Of a stretch of 64,000 nucleotides of DNA, positions 18,302 through 27,720 are shown one piece after another. The stretch is taken from positions 10,478,001-10,542,000 of the forward strand of contig NC_015957.1 in assembly GCF_000147815.2 (NCBI RefSeq), read 5' to 3'. The DNA comes from Streptomyces violaceusniger Tu 4113. Lineage in GTDB: Bacteria > Actinomycetota > Actinomycetes > Streptomycetales > Streptomycetaceae. Position 1 is the first letter of the stretch; the number at the start of each line of letters is the position of its first letter. A program made the position numbers and the translations under genes. The notes under the pieces are model-generated. The model made no database searches, was not told the DNA's origin, and was given only the letters and a program-made list of their open reading frames with translations.

Positions 18302-18489
18302 TCCTTGCGAGGGACCTGCGCCCCGGCACCTCAAGGCTGTAATGTCGACTTGGCGCTACAGCGTGTTGCCGACATGTGACATTCTGCAGGAACCGCGTTT
18401 GACGGGGCCCGACCTCCGGTATTCAGGGGGAGGCTGCGTCGGACGCCAACCGCGCAGCTGGGATCCGTCCGCGACCTCTAGGGGGTGGC

Positions 18490-19320
18490 ATGTCCGTAGA
18501 ACTGGGCAGCTCGAAGGTGCTCAACAACGATGCACCGCTCATGCCTGACGACTGCGACGCCATCGACACCCGCACCCTCTCCCGCTCCCTCTTCCTGCGG
18601 CTCGCCACACTCGACAAGGACAGTGCGGAAGCCGGCTACGTCCGTGACACCCTCATCGAGCTGAACCTCCCGCTCGTCCGCTACGCGGCGGCCCGGTTCC
18701 GCAGCCGTAACGAGCCGATGGAGGACATCGTCCAGGTCGGCACCATCGGCCTGATCAAGGCGATCGACCGCTTCGACTGCGAACGGGGTGTGGAGTTCCC
18801 GACGTTCGCCATGCCGACCGTCGTGGGCGAGATCAAGCGGTTCTTCCGTGACACCAGTTGGTCGGTGCGGGTCCCGCGGCGGCTGCAGGAGCTGCGGCTG
18901 GCGCTCACCAAGGCCAGTGACGAGCTGTCCCAGAGGCTCGACCGCTCCCCCACCGTCCCCGAGCTCGCCACGGCGCTGGGCGTCTCGGAGGAGGACGTGG
19001 TCGACGGGCTCGCGGTGGGCAATGCCTACACGGCCAGCTCGCTGGACTCCCCGTCCCCCGAGGACGACGGCGGCGAGGGGTCGCTCGCCGACCGGCTGGG
19101 GTACGAGGACAGCGCCCTGGAGGGCGTGGAGTACCGCGAGTCGCTCAAGCCCCTGCTGGCCAAACTGCCGCCGCGCGAGCGCCAGATCATCATGCTGCGC
19201 TTCTTCGCCAATATGACGCAGTCGCAAATCGGCGAAGAGGTCGGGATCTCCCAGATGCATGTCTCCCGGCTGCTCACCCGGACCCTGGCCCAGTTGCGCG
19301 AGGGCCTGATCTCGGACTGA
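18490..19320 (+). CDS. SigB/SigF-family RNA polymerase sigma factor (second of pair)
   Basis: 276 residues, clearly paralogous to the gene 188 bases upstream: region 2 is nearly identical ([20 protein letters not shown], then [16 protein letters not shown]) and region 4 reads [24 protein letters not shown]. The N-terminal 50 and the region 3 linker differ most. The ATG has GGGGG 5-9 bases upstream. The 188-base gap is long enough for its own promoter, so the two need not be co-transcribed. Confidence 0.92.
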   Translation: MSVELGSSKVLNNDAPLMPDDCDAIDTRTLSRSLFLRLATLDKDSAEAGYVRDTLIELNLPLVRYAAARFRSRNEPMEDIVQVGTIGLIKAIDRFDCERGVEFPTFAMPTVVGEIKRFFRDTSWSVRVPRRLQELRLALTKASDELSQRLDRSPTVPELATALGVSEEDVVDGLAVGNAYTASSLDSPSPEDDGGEGSLADRLGYEDSALEGVEYRESLKPLLAKLPPRERQIIMLRFFANMTQSQIGEEVGISQMHVSRLLTRTLAQLREGLISD

Positions 19321-19386
19321 GCCGGACCGGCCGGTCGCCCTGTCGGATCCCTGTACACCTGACGGGCCGTCAGACACACTGGCCCG

Positions 19387-20229
19387 ATGCGATACGCATC
19401 GAGCCGGACAACCGGCCGCCGAGGCACGGCACTCGCCTCCTCGGCGGCCGCGCTGTGCCTGGGGGCCCTGCTCAGCGGCTGCGGCGCAGGCGGCGACGGC
19501 TATGTCGCCGCCGGGGCGGCCGGGCCCGACGGCCAGCGGAGCGCGAAGGCCCTACCGCCCAAGGGCGGCGTCGACCTGGTGCCCCTGGACGAGGACGGCA
19601 CAGGGGACGATCGCGACGGTAAGAGCGGCACGGACGGGAAGCGCGATCGGGGCGCGTCCGGCCCCACCGCCACCGGGGACGGCAGAACGGACGGACCGGC
19701 CTCCCGGGCGCCCTTGGCATCGCCACCGGCCCCCGGGCGTACGGACGGCCCGGGCGGTGGGAAGGGCGGCTCCGGGACCCCGGGGCGTACGGACGACGGC
19801 CCCAAGGGCGACGACGGGCCCAAAGGCAACGGACCCAATGGCGACGGGCCGGGCGAGCCCTCGCCCTCCGGACCCGGCTCGGACCCCTCGGGCCCCTCCG
19901 GCTCCCCCACGCCCACCGGTCCGGCCGTCCTCGAAGTCGGCAAGCCGGAGCGCACGGCGACCGATGAGCGCTGGTGCGAGAAGGTGAAGGTCGAGTTCCA
20001 CAACACCGGAGGATCCGCTGTCGCCTCGGGCACCGTCACCTTCTCGACGCATGTGATCGACCTCCTCGGCATCGACTGGGCGACGCTCAAGTCCGAGGAA
20101 GAGCTGCCCGCGCCGATCGGCGCGGGTCAGAAGAAGGAGAAGACCTGGACGGTGTGCGTGGACGACTGGCGGGTGCCGTTGGGCATGCATATCGAGACCA
20201 GGGACGTCTCGGTCACCTGGAAGCCGTAA
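19387..20229 (+). CDS. Secreted lipoprotein with long Gly/Pro/Asp linker
   Basis: 280 residues. A basic N-terminus and hydrophobic stretch lead to a lipobox LLSGC near residue 32. Residues 45-180 are a disordered Gly/Pro/Asp/Ser linker with PKGDDGPKGNGPNGDGP-type runs. The folded C-terminal ~95 residues (WCEKVKVEFHNTGGSAVASG, ending in an ETRDVSVTWKP strand) look like a beta-sandwich with two Cys, similar to secreted carbohydrate-binding or FxLYD-like modules. Function is not known. It lies downstream of the sigma pair on the same strand. Confidence 0.75.
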   Translation: MRYASSRTTGRRGTALASSAAALCLGALLSGCGAGGDGYVAAGAAGPDGQRSAKALPPKGGVDLVPLDEDGTGDDRDGKSGTDGKRDRGASGPTATGDGRTDGPASRAPLASPPAPGRTDGPGGGKGGSGTPGRTDDGPKGDDGPKGNGPNGDGPGEPSPSGPGSDPSGPSGSPTPTGPAVLEVGKPERTATDERWCEKVKVEFHNTGGSAVASGTVTFSTHVIDLLGIDWATLKSEEELPAPIGAGQKKEKTWTVCVDDWRVPLGMHIETRDVSVTWKP

Positions 20230-20251
20230 GGCCGGCCCGGCAGCCGTAAGG

Positions 20252-20279
20252 TCCAGCGGGAGCTCATGCCCCCGCTGGA
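20252..20279. terminator. Hairpin terminator
   Basis: TCCAGCGGG (20252-20260) pairs with CCCGCTGGA (20271-20279). It lies between the convergent lipoprotein gene and the small membrane protein gene. No T-tract follows. Confidence 0.55.
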
Positions 20280-20298
20280 AGCGTCAGGGTTTCGGGGC

Positions 20299-20499
20299 TC
20301 AGCCCAGCGCCAGCCAGGCCACCGCGGCGACGATCACGACCGCCGCGATCACGCCGACGATCAGACCGACGCGCGAACCGCCGCTCGATCCGGTGGACGC
20401 CTGAGGCTGTCGCGTGCCCTCGTCGACGAAGGCGCGGAACATCTGAGTGGAACCGGACGGGTCCTGGTTGCCGTTGGGGCTCTGGGGGTTGTTCGCCAT
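20299..20499 (-). CDS. Small tail-anchored membrane protein (66 aa)
   Basis: 66 residues from the ATG at 20499 (MANNPQSPNGNQDPSGSTQM). The C-terminal 22 residues form a single hydrophobic helix (VGLIVGVIAAVVIVAAVAWL). An upstream in-frame start at 20610 adds a non-conserved leader. It is divergent from the MarR gene. No family is recognised. Confidence 0.6.
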   Translation of the reverse strand: MANNPQSPNGNQDPSGSTQMFRAFVDEGTRQPQASTGSSGGSRVGLIVGVIAAVVIVAAVAWLALG

Positions 20500-20641
20500 G
20501 GGCCCCGACCCTAGCGAACGAGCGGATTCCGGGACACCCCCGGGTCTCAGCGGCACCGCACGCCTCAGCCACCCCACTTGACCGACTCCAGAACGACTCT
20601 TTAACGGCAATTTACCGCCCAGACCGCCCTTTCATTTGCCT

Positions 20642-20678
20642 GTTGCAACTAACTTCTTCTATGGTTGCCTTAAGCAAC
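20642..20678. promoter_or_regulatory. Probable MarR operators
   Basis: GTTGCAAC (20642-20649) is a perfect 8-bp palindrome; 14 bases on, GTTGC-CTTAA-GCAAC (20664-20678) repeats the same half-sites. Both lie 24-60 bases upstream of the MarR gene. Autoregulation of the MarR / MFS operon is the likely use. Confidence 0.65.
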
Positions 20679-20701
20679 TGACCAATCCCTCTGGGGGTGC
20701 C

Positions 20702-21190
20702 GTGGCCACACAGCGCCACTACGAGGAGCTGGCCCGGCAGCTCAGCGCCATCGGCACCGTCAAGCGCGGGCTCGGGCGCGTCCTGCCGGCCGACTGCCCA
20801 TCGGGCGCCGCCATCGTCCTGATGCTCCTCGACCGCTACGGCGAGATGCGCATGAGCAAGCTCGCCGAGCTGCTCGACATCGACATGTCGGTGACCAGCC
20901 GGCATGTGGCACATGTCGCGGACCGCGGTTGGGTGGACCGCAAGGCCGACCCGCTCGACCGGCGGTCGCGGCTGCTGACCATCAACGCCAGCGGACAAAC
21001 CCTGCTCGGCCAGGTGTCCGAGCGCTACACGGACGCGCTCGCCAACTGTCTGAGCGACTGGTCGGACGAGGACGTCGACCACCTCAACGAACTTCTCGAC
21101 CGATTGCGGAGGAGTTTCGGGGACACGCGTTCCCGGGCCCTGCCGCATCAGGCCGAGACCAGCATCACCCGTACGCCTTCGCAACGTTAA
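20702..21190 (+). CDS. MarR-family regulator of the adjacent MFS pump
   Basis: 162 residues from the GTG at 20702, preceded by GGGGG; an in-frame ATG at 20636 lies within the operator region and is less likely. The winged helix-turn-helix reads MSKLAELLDIDMSVTSRHVAHV, then GWVDRKADPLDRRSRLL. The MFS gene starts 8 bases after the stop, which makes an operon. MarR proteins of this type release DNA on binding a phenolic or drug ligand. Confidence 0.9.
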   Translation: MATQRHYEELARQLSAIGTVKRGLGRVLPADCPSGAAIVLMLLDRYGEMRMSKLAELLDIDMSVTSRHVAHVADRGWVDRKADPLDRRSRLLTINASGQTLLGQVSERYTDALANCLSDWSDEDVDHLNELLDRLRRSFGDTRSRALPHQAETSITRTPSQR

Positions 21191-21198
21191 GGAACTTC

Positions 21199-23821
21199 AT
21201 GGCAACGACCACACCGGACGGCGGTGTGCGGGGACCCGCGGGGCACCCCGCCCACGCCAAGCACGGCGGAGGAGGACACCGGGCCCATCAGGGCCACGAC
21301 GCGGACTCCTCGACGCCGATGACCCACCGGCAGATCATGGAGGCGCTCTCCGGGCTGCTGCTGGGGATGTTCGTCGCGATCCTGTCGTCGACGATCGTCT
21401 CCAACGCGCTGCCCGAGATCATCGCCGATCTCCACGGCGGCCAGTCCGCCTACACCTGGGTCGTCACCGCCACCCTGCTGGCCATGACCGCCGCCACCCC
21501 GCTGTGGGGCAAGCTCTCCGATCTGTTCAGCAAGAAGCTGCTGGTCCAGATAGCCCTGCTGATCTTTGTCGCGGGCTCCGTGGTGGCCGGTCTGTCGCAG
21601 AACCCCGGCATGCTGATCGCCTGCCGTGTGGTGCAGGGCGTCGGCGTCGGCGGTCTGTCCGCCCTGGCCCAGGTCGTCATGGCGGCGATGATCTCCCCGC
21701 GTGAGCGCGGCCGGTACAGCGGCTACCTCGGCGCGACCTTCGCCGTGGCGACCGTCGGCGGTCCGCTGCTGGGCGGCGTGATCACCGACACCTCCTGGCT
21801 GGGCTGGCGCTGGTGCTTCTACGTCGGCGTTCCGTTCGCCGTCATCGCGCTGATCGTGCTGCAGAAGACCCTGAAGCTCCCGGTGGTCAAGCGGGACGTC
21901 AAGGTCGACTGGACCGGCGCCTTCTTCATCAGCGCGGCGGTCTCGCTGCTGCTGCTCTGGGTGACCTTCGCGGGCGACAAGTACGACTGGATCTCGTGGC
22001 AGACCTACGCGATGGTCGGCGGTTCGATCGCGCTCGGCCTGATCTTCATCCTGATCGAGTCCAAGGCGCGCGAGGCCGATCATCCCGCTGCGGCTGTTCC
22101 GCAACAAGACGATCACCCTTGCCTCGCTGGCGTCGCTCTTCGTCGGTATCGCGATGTTCTCCGGCACCGTCTTCTTCAGCCAGTACTTCCAGCTTGCACG
22201 GGGTGAGACGCCCACCATGTCGGGCGTCATGACCATCCCGATGATCGGTGGCCTGTTCATCTCCTCGACCGTTTCCGGTCAGGTCATCACCAAGACCGGT
22301 CGCTGGAAGGCATGGCTGGTCATCGGTGGTGTGCTGGTGACGGCGGGCCTCGGACTGCTGGGCACCATCCGGTACGACACCCCGTACTGGCACATGGCGA
22401 TCTACATGGCGCTCATGGGCCTCGGCATCGGCATGATGATGCAGAACCTGGTTCTGGCCACCCAGAACCAGGTGGCCCCGCAGGACCTGGGCGCGGCCAG
22501 TGCCGTCGTCACCTTCTTCCGCTCCCTGGGCGGTGCGGTGGGCGTCTCGGCGCTCGGCGCGGTGCTCGCCAACCGCGTCACCCACTACGTCAAGGACGGC
22601 CTGGCCGGACTCGGCCCCAAGGGCGCCGCGCTGAGCCACGCCGGCACCGGCGGCGGTGGCATCCCCGACGTCAAGGCGATGCCCGAGCCGATGCGCACGA
22701 TCATGGAGAGCGCCTACGGCCACGGTGTCGGGAACGTCTTCCTCTTCGCCGCCCCGGCCGCGCTGCTCGGCCTTCTGCTGACCCTGTTCATCAAGGAGGT
22801 CGCCCTGAAGACCAACTCCGGCTCCCAGCAGTCCGCCGCGGCCACCTCGGACGCCCCGGCCACCGACGCCACCCCGGCCGACGCGATGGCGGCCACGGCC
22901 GCCGCCGGCCAGGTCGCCGACCTCGAGCCCGCGCTCGTGGGCGCCCCGGCCGCCGGGATGCCCGAGCCGGACTCGGGCGGTGCCCTCGCGGCCACCGCCC
23001 CGCAGCGCCTGGCGGCCTTCGCCTCCGCCGGGGGCGACGGCGCGGACCATCAGCCCCGGCAGGGTGTGCACGGCTTCGTGCGGAACGCGGACGGCGGCCC
23101 CGTCGCCCGCGCCGCGGTGACGCTGATCTCGCTCGCCGGACGGCAGCTTGGCCGCTCGGTGGCGCACCCCGACGGCTCGTACGCCCTGGACGCGCCGAGC
23201 TCCGGCTCGTACGTCCTGATCGCGGCGGCCGACGGCCACCAGCCGCAGGCGTCCACGATCGTGGTCGGGGACGACCCGCTCGGCTTCGACATCGTTCTGT
23301 CGGGCACCAGCGGTCTGGTGGGCACCGTGCGCGGCGCCGCCGACGGCCGTCCGGTCGACGCGGCGATGGTCGTGGTCACCGATGTCCGCGGCGAGGTGCT
23401 GGCCACCGGGAAGACCGGTGAGCAGGGCGACTTCGGCTTCGAGGAACTGGTCTCCGGGACCTTCACGCTCGCGGTGAACGCGCCGGGCTACCGGCCCGCG
23501 GCCCTCCCCGTCGAGGTAAGCGCCCAGGGTCTGACCCGGGTGGAGATAGCCCTGCAGGCCGGTGCCCGGGTGCAGGGCATAGTCCGGGCCGGTGCCGACC
23601 GGCGCCCACTGCCGGACGCGCGGGTCACCCTGGTGGACGCGGCCGGGAACGTGGTCGCCACCTCCACCACCGGTGAGGACGGCGCGTACGCCTTCACCGA
23701 CCTGGACGCGGGCGACTACACGGTCATCGCGAGCGGCTACCCGCCGGTCGCGGGGGCGCTGACGGTCTCCGGGCCCGGCGTCGACGGCCACGACGTCGAG
23801 CTCGCCCACCCGGGCGAGTGA
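21199..23821 (+). pseudogene. DHA2-type MFS efflux pump fused to carboxypeptidase-regulatory repeats, frameshifted
   Basis: Two frames together give about 873 residues. The 5' part (21199 to ~22075) encodes a His/Gly-rich leader and TM1-8 (MTHRQIMEALSGLLLGMFVA, then WGKLSDLFSKKLLVQIALL). At 22072-22078 the sequence GAG-G-CCG has one extra G relative to the expected ESKAREPIIPLRLFRNK; the coding then continues in the next frame through TM9-14 to 23821. From about 23060 the tail has three carboxypeptidase-regulatory (transthyretin-like) repeats (GVHGFVRNADGGPVARAAVT; GLVGTVRGAADGRPVDAAMV; RVQGIVRAGADRRPLPDARV). Everything apart from the one base looks intact, so this may be an assembly error rather than a dead gene. 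Confidence 0.8.
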
Positions 23822-23830
23822 CGGAACTCC

Positions 23831-23870
23831 GGGCCCGGGGCGCGTAAGAGCGGAGACGCGCCCCGGGCCC
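23831..23870. terminator. Strong GC hairpin terminator after MFS gene
   Basis: Perfect 14-bp stem, GGGCCCGGGGCGCG (23831-23844) with CGCGCCCCGGGCCC (23857-23870), and a 12-base loop. It begins 9 bases after the MFS stop and has no T-tract. Confidence 0.7.
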
Positions 23871-24004
23871 GGTCCGGGTGGCGGATTTTTCCGCCGGTCC
23901 TGGAACCCGGATCCCGGCGGCGGTGTAGTGAAGGCAGGGGACGGCCTTACACCGCCGCCCGGATCCGGCGCACCAGCACGACGTACCCGGCGAACGCGCC
24001 GAGC

Positions 24005-24088
24005 ACGACCAGCTCGACGAGTACCACGAACACGACCAGCAACACCAGCACGACCAGCAGCACGAGCAGCACGAGCAACACGAGCGAC
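24005..24088. repeat. ACGAGCA-type short tandem repeat upstream of YceI gene
   Basis: A run of imperfect 9- to 12-base units (CAGCACGAC, AGCAACACC, AGCACGAGC and similar) spans about 84 bases and ends 25 bases before the YceI start. On the minus strand it would read as a Leu/Val-only peptide, which is not a convincing gene. Confidence 0.6.
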
Positions 24089-24112
24089 ACCCGAGCGGGA
24101 GCGAAACGCGGC

Positions 24113-24964
24113 ATGACGACCACAGGAGCAGGAGCAGGCGGGGGAGCGGGACTGCGGGCCCGGATCCACACCCGCGACGGCTGGGCGGTCCAGCACGCGG
24201 TGCTGACCGTCACGGATATGACGGGCGCGCAGGTGCTGCGCGCGCAGGCCAACGGGGACGGCGCCGTGCGGACCGACGAGCCGCTGTCGCCGGGGCCGTA
24301 CACGATCATCGCCACCGCCGTCGGCTATGCCCCGGTCGCGTCCACGGCGATCGTCACCGCCTCCGGGCGGGCCGACGTGGGCACGGTGGTGCTGGCACGT
24401 CAGGGCGGGGTAGAACTTCCCCCGCCCGGTGTGTGGACGCTCGACCCGGCGCATTCGACGGTGGCCGCGGTCGCCCAGCATCTGGGGATCTCCAGCGTGC
24501 ACGGCCGGTTCACGGAGTTCGGCGGGCGGATCGAGGTCGGCGAGGACATCGAGAAGTCGCGCGTCGAGGCGGTCATCCAGGCGGCCAGCATCGACACCGG
24601 CAACTCCATGCGGGACGGCCATCTGAAGTCGCCCGACTTCCTCAATGTGGAGGCGTTCCCGCAGCTGACGTACCGGAGCACGCATCTGAGCGCGGCCGGG
24701 GCCGACCGCTGGACGGTCCATGGCGAGCTGTCGATGCACGGCGTCGTCCGGGACGTGGACCTGGACCTGACGTACCTGGGGACGGGCCCCGACCCCTGGG
24801 GCGGGGTGCGGGCGGCCTTCCGGGCCATCGCCGAGCTGCGCCGCGAGGACTTCGCGATGAACTACAACCAGGTGGTCGCGGCGGGCATCGCGGCGATCGG
24901 CACGACCCTGCGGGTGGAGCTGGACATACAGGCGGTGCAGGGCGAGGAGCTCCCGACGGCCTGA
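24113..24964 (+). CDS. YceI-family protein with N-terminal carboxypeptidase-regulatory repeat
   Basis: 283 residues. Residues 12-95 form one carboxypeptidase-regulatory repeat (LRARIHTRDGWAVQHAVLTV), like those on the MFS tail just upstream. Residues 105-280 form the YceI lipocalin-like barrel (WTLDPAHSTVAAVAQHLGIS, SIDTGNSMRDGHLKSPDFLN, and an FRAIAELRREDFAMNYN strand). YceI barrels bind isoprenoid or fatty-acyl ligands. No signal peptide is evident, which is unusual beside periplasmic homologues. The pairing with a pump carrying the same repeat suggests a shared substrate or complex (inference). Confidence 0.9.
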   Translation: MTTTGAGAGGGAGLRARIHTRDGWAVQHAVLTVTDMTGAQVLRAQANGDGAVRTDEPLSPGPYTIIATAVGYAPVASTAIVTASGRADVGTVVLARQGGVELPPPGVWTLDPAHSTVAAVAQHLGISSVHGRFTEFGGRIEVGEDIEKSRVEAVIQAASIDTGNSMRDGHLKSPDFLNVEAFPQLTYRSTHLSAAGADRWTVHGELSMHGVVRDVDLDLTYLGTGPDPWGGVRAAFRAIAELRREDFAMNYNQVVAAGIAAIGTTLRVELDIQAVQGEELPTA

Positions 24965-25166
24965 CCGCTCGGGGCAGGCTGACCGGTCGGGCTCTGACCG
25001 CGCCGGCGGCCCGACCGCGCCGCAGTCTGACCGCCCCGCGGCCTGACCGGTCGGCGCCCTGACCGTCCGGGGGCCGATGTCCCGGCGCCCGACCGGTCAG
25101 CGCCCAGCCCGCCCGGCGGCCAGACCGTTCCGGCGGCCAGACCGTTCCGGCGGCCGATGTCCCGGG

Positions 25167-25313
25167 CGGCACCCCGGCCCGCCGGGCACGCGCGTCATCG
25201 ACGGCTCCGTACAGCGTGAGCAGATCCGCGGCACCCCGGCCCGCCCGGCACGCGCATCGTCGATGACTCCGTACAGCGTGAGCAGATCCGCACCCCGGCC
25301 CGCCCGGCACGCG
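25167..25313. repeat. 62-bp direct repeat, two full and one partial copy
   Basis: Copies at 25167-25228 and 25229-25290 differ at few positions; a 23-base partial copy follows at 25291-25313, ending at the TetR stop codon. Each full copy contains CCGTACAGCGTGAGCAGATC. The 349-base interval 24965-25313 has no gene; its first part is a looser array of GACCGNNCGG-like units. Confidence 0.8.
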
Positions 25314-26096
25314 CTACCGGTCGCGCAGGGCTTCGATACCGGCGATCGCGAGGTCCAGGGCGAAGGTGAAGTCGCGGTCCCGCATCTCCTCGACCGTATT
25401 GCCGCCCCGAGCCTTCATGATCTTCCGCGACTCGTCGAACTCCATCCGGTCCGCGACCGAGCTCATCGTCTCGTGGAACAGCTCGTCCTGGGTGAGTCCC
25501 GCCGCCCGGCAGCGGGCGGCGAAGCGGCCCTCGATCGTGCCGAAGCCGTAGACGAACTGGTAGACGAGGGACAGCGCGCTGGTGATCTTGTCGTCCGGCA
25601 GTCCGCTGTTGCGCATCACGGCCAGCGCGGCGTTGCTGAAGACCACCGCGTTGGGCCCGATGTTGAGGTACTCCCCCAGCAGCGCCGGCAGCCAGGAGTG
25701 GCGGACCATCACCTGCCGGTACTCGGCGGCGAGCTGGCGCAGTTGCTCACGCCAGTTCCGCGGCTCGGCCGGGGAGTGCTCCTGGCCCTCGACGGGCCCG
25801 ACCGCCTCCATGGGCAGCGCTATCTCGCCCATCGCGGCGTCGAGGGCGAGTTCGAGCAGGTGGTCCTTGGTCTCCACGTACCAGTAGACCGACATCGCGG
25901 TCACGCCGAGCTCCGCCGCGAGCCGCCGCATCGAGAAGCCCGACAGACCCTCGGCGTCCAGCAGCCGCATCGTCGCCGCGACGATCTTCACATGGTCGAG
26001 CCCGACGGGCTGCTGATCGCCCTTGCGCTTGGGGGCCTTGCGTTCGGAGAGCCAGACGCTGGACCGCGGGCGGACGGTACGGCTGCCGGTTGCCAT
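25314..26096 (-). CDS. TetR-family regulator (TetR_C type), partner of MFS pump
   Basis: 260 residues from the ATG at 26096, which has GAGAGGCG upstream; an in-frame start at 26132 is weaker. The helix-turn-helix is MRLLDAEGLSGFSMRRLAAE followed by LGVTAMSVYWYVETKDHLLE, typical of the class with a TetR_C (tetracycline-repressor-like) ligand domain. The MFS gene lies 79 bases upstream on the same strand, so the two probably form an operon or share control. Confidence 0.9.
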   Translation of the reverse strand: MATGSRTVRPRSSVWLSERKAPKRKGDQQPVGLDHVKIVAATMRLLDAEGLSGFSMRRLAAELGVTAMSVYWYVETKDHLLELALDAAMGEIALPMEAVGPVEGQEHSPAEPRNWREQLRQLAAEYRQVMVRHSWLPALLGEYLNIGPNAVVFSNAALAVMRNSGLPDDKITSALSLVYQFVYGFGTIEGRFAARCRAAGLTQDELFHETMSSVADRMEFDESRKIMKARGGNTVEEMRDRDFTFALDLAIAGIEALRDR

Positions 26097-26175
26097 GGCG
26101 GCGCCTCTCTTTCTCCGATGCGCTGGCACCACGTGTCCCGGGACTCGGCACAGGGCACCTCACTCCCTGCAGATG

Positions 26176-27699
26176 CTATGCCGCCGGGGCCTCCTGTGAA
26201 GATCGTTCGGCCCTGCTGAGCAGGAGCGCGGCCAGCAGCCCGCCGGCCAGCACGGCCGCCGCGCCGACGAGCTGGCTGGTCTCCAGGCCCGAGGAGAAGG
26301 CGTCCGTGACGGCCGCCCGGTCCCCGGGGGTACGGGCCGCGGCGAGGGCGGCCGGGAGCGAGCCGGCTCCGGCGGCGGCCGCGGGCAGCAGCGAGCTGAA
26401 GCGGGAGTTGAGCACGGCGCCGAGGACGGCGACCCCGAGCCCGTTGCCGAACTCGGTGAGGGTGCCGTTGACGCCCGCGCCCACCCCCGCCTTCTCCGGC
26501 GGGATGGCCGACATGATGGCGTTCGCCATCGCGGGCATGGCGAGCGCGATCCCGGTCCCCATCACCACCAGCCCCAGCAGCAGTCCGCCGTAGCCGTCCG
26601 CGCCGAGGACCGCGATGAGCGCGAGGCCGACCGCGAGCAGCCCCATACCGCTGACGATCGTCAGTGGCGTCCCGAGCTTCGGCAGCAGCCGGGCGCCGAC
26701 CCCGGTGAGGTTCAGCGCCACGATCACCAGCGCGAGCGGCGCGGTGCGCAGCCCCGCGTCCAGCGCGTCGTAGCCGAGCACGAACTGCAGATGCTGGGTG
26801 AGCAGGAAGAGCGAACCGCCCATGCCGAAGGCGACGAGGATGCCGCCCGCGACGGCGCCCACGAAGCGGCGGTCCCTGAAGAAGTGCATGTCCAGCATCG
26901 GATACGGAATATGACGCTCCCACAGCGCGAAACCGGTCAGCACCACGACCCCGATGAAGGCGGACAGCAGCACCCGGACCGAGGTCCAGCCGTGTTCGGG
27001 CCCGGCGATGATCGCGTAGACGACCCCGGTCATACCGATGGTGGAGAGCACCGCGCCCAGCAGATCGGGCCGGTCGCCGACCGGGTCCTTGGACTCGGGC
27101 ACCAGCCAGATCACGGCGATCAGCCCGAGCAGCGCGACCGGGATGTTGATCAGGAAGATCGAGCCCCACCAGAAGTGCTCCAGCAGCGAGCCGCCGATCA
27201 GCGGCCCCGCGGCGATGCCGAGCGAGCTGACCGCGCCCCACAGGCCGATCGCCTTGGTCCGCTCGGCCGCGTCGAAGATCTGCACCACGACGGCGAGCGT
27301 CGTGGTCATCAGCAGCGCTCCGCCGATCCCCATGCCCGCGCGGGCGGTGATGAGCTGGCCGGCCCCCTGCGCCAGCGACGCGAACAGCGAGCCGATCCCG
27401 AACAGGGCCAGCCCCGCGACCAGCATCTTCTTACGGCCGTAGCGGTCAGCGGCATTGCCCGCGGTGAGCAGCAGCCCCGACTGGACCAGCGAATAGGCGC
27501 TGATCATCCACTGGATCTCGGCGGTGCTCGCGTCCATCTCCCGGGCGAGGGAGGGGACCGCGACATTGAGGATCGTGTTGTCCAGCAACACGGTGAGCTG
27601 GGCGAGGCAGATCACGGCGAGGATCAGCCAGCGCTGTGGATGACCACCCGGGGACTGGCCGGGTGGGGCGGAGGCGGCGTCGGCGGTCGAGACCGTCAT
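26176..27699 (-). CDS. DHA2-family MFS drug transporter
   Basis: 507 residues from the ATG at 27699 with GGAG 6 bases upstream. Fourteen predicted helices; motif A near residue 75 (GNAADRYGRKKMLVAGLALF) and the TM1 signature (LAQLTVLLDNTILNVAVPSL) are typical of proton-driven multidrug antiporters. It precedes the TetR gene on the same strand. Upstream DNA has a 19-bp palindrome and a longer inverted repeat, likely operators. Confidence 0.93.
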   Translation of the reverse strand: MTVSTADAASAPPGQSPGGHPQRWLILAVICLAQLTVLLDNTILNVAVPSLAREMDASTAEIQWMISAYSLVQSGLLLTAGNAADRYGRKKMLVAGLALFGIGSLFASLAQGAGQLITARAGMGIGGALLMTTTLAVVVQIFDAAERTKAIGLWGAVSSLGIAAGPLIGGSLLEHFWWGSIFLINIPVALLGLIAVIWLVPESKDPVGDRPDLLGAVLSTIGMTGVVYAIIAGPEHGWTSVRVLLSAFIGVVVLTGFALWERHIPYPMLDMHFFRDRRFVGAVAGGILVAFGMGGSLFLLTQHLQFVLGYDALDAGLRTAPLALVIVALNLTGVGARLLPKLGTPLTIVSGMGLLAVGLALIAVLGADGYGGLLLGLVVMGTGIALAMPAMANAIMSAIPPEKAGVGAGVNGTLTEFGNGLGVAVLGAVLNSRFSSLLPAAAAGAGSLPAALAAARTPGDRAAVTDAFSSGLETSQLVGAAAVLAGGLLAALLLSRAERSSQEAPAA

Positions 27700-27720
27700 G
27701 GGGACTCCAGGCAGGGCTTC

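Noticed and set aside
23947..24315. A Leu/Val-rich membrane peptide on the minus strand
   Set aside because: It is the antisense reading of the short tandem repeat and overlaps the YceI start; no ribosome site.
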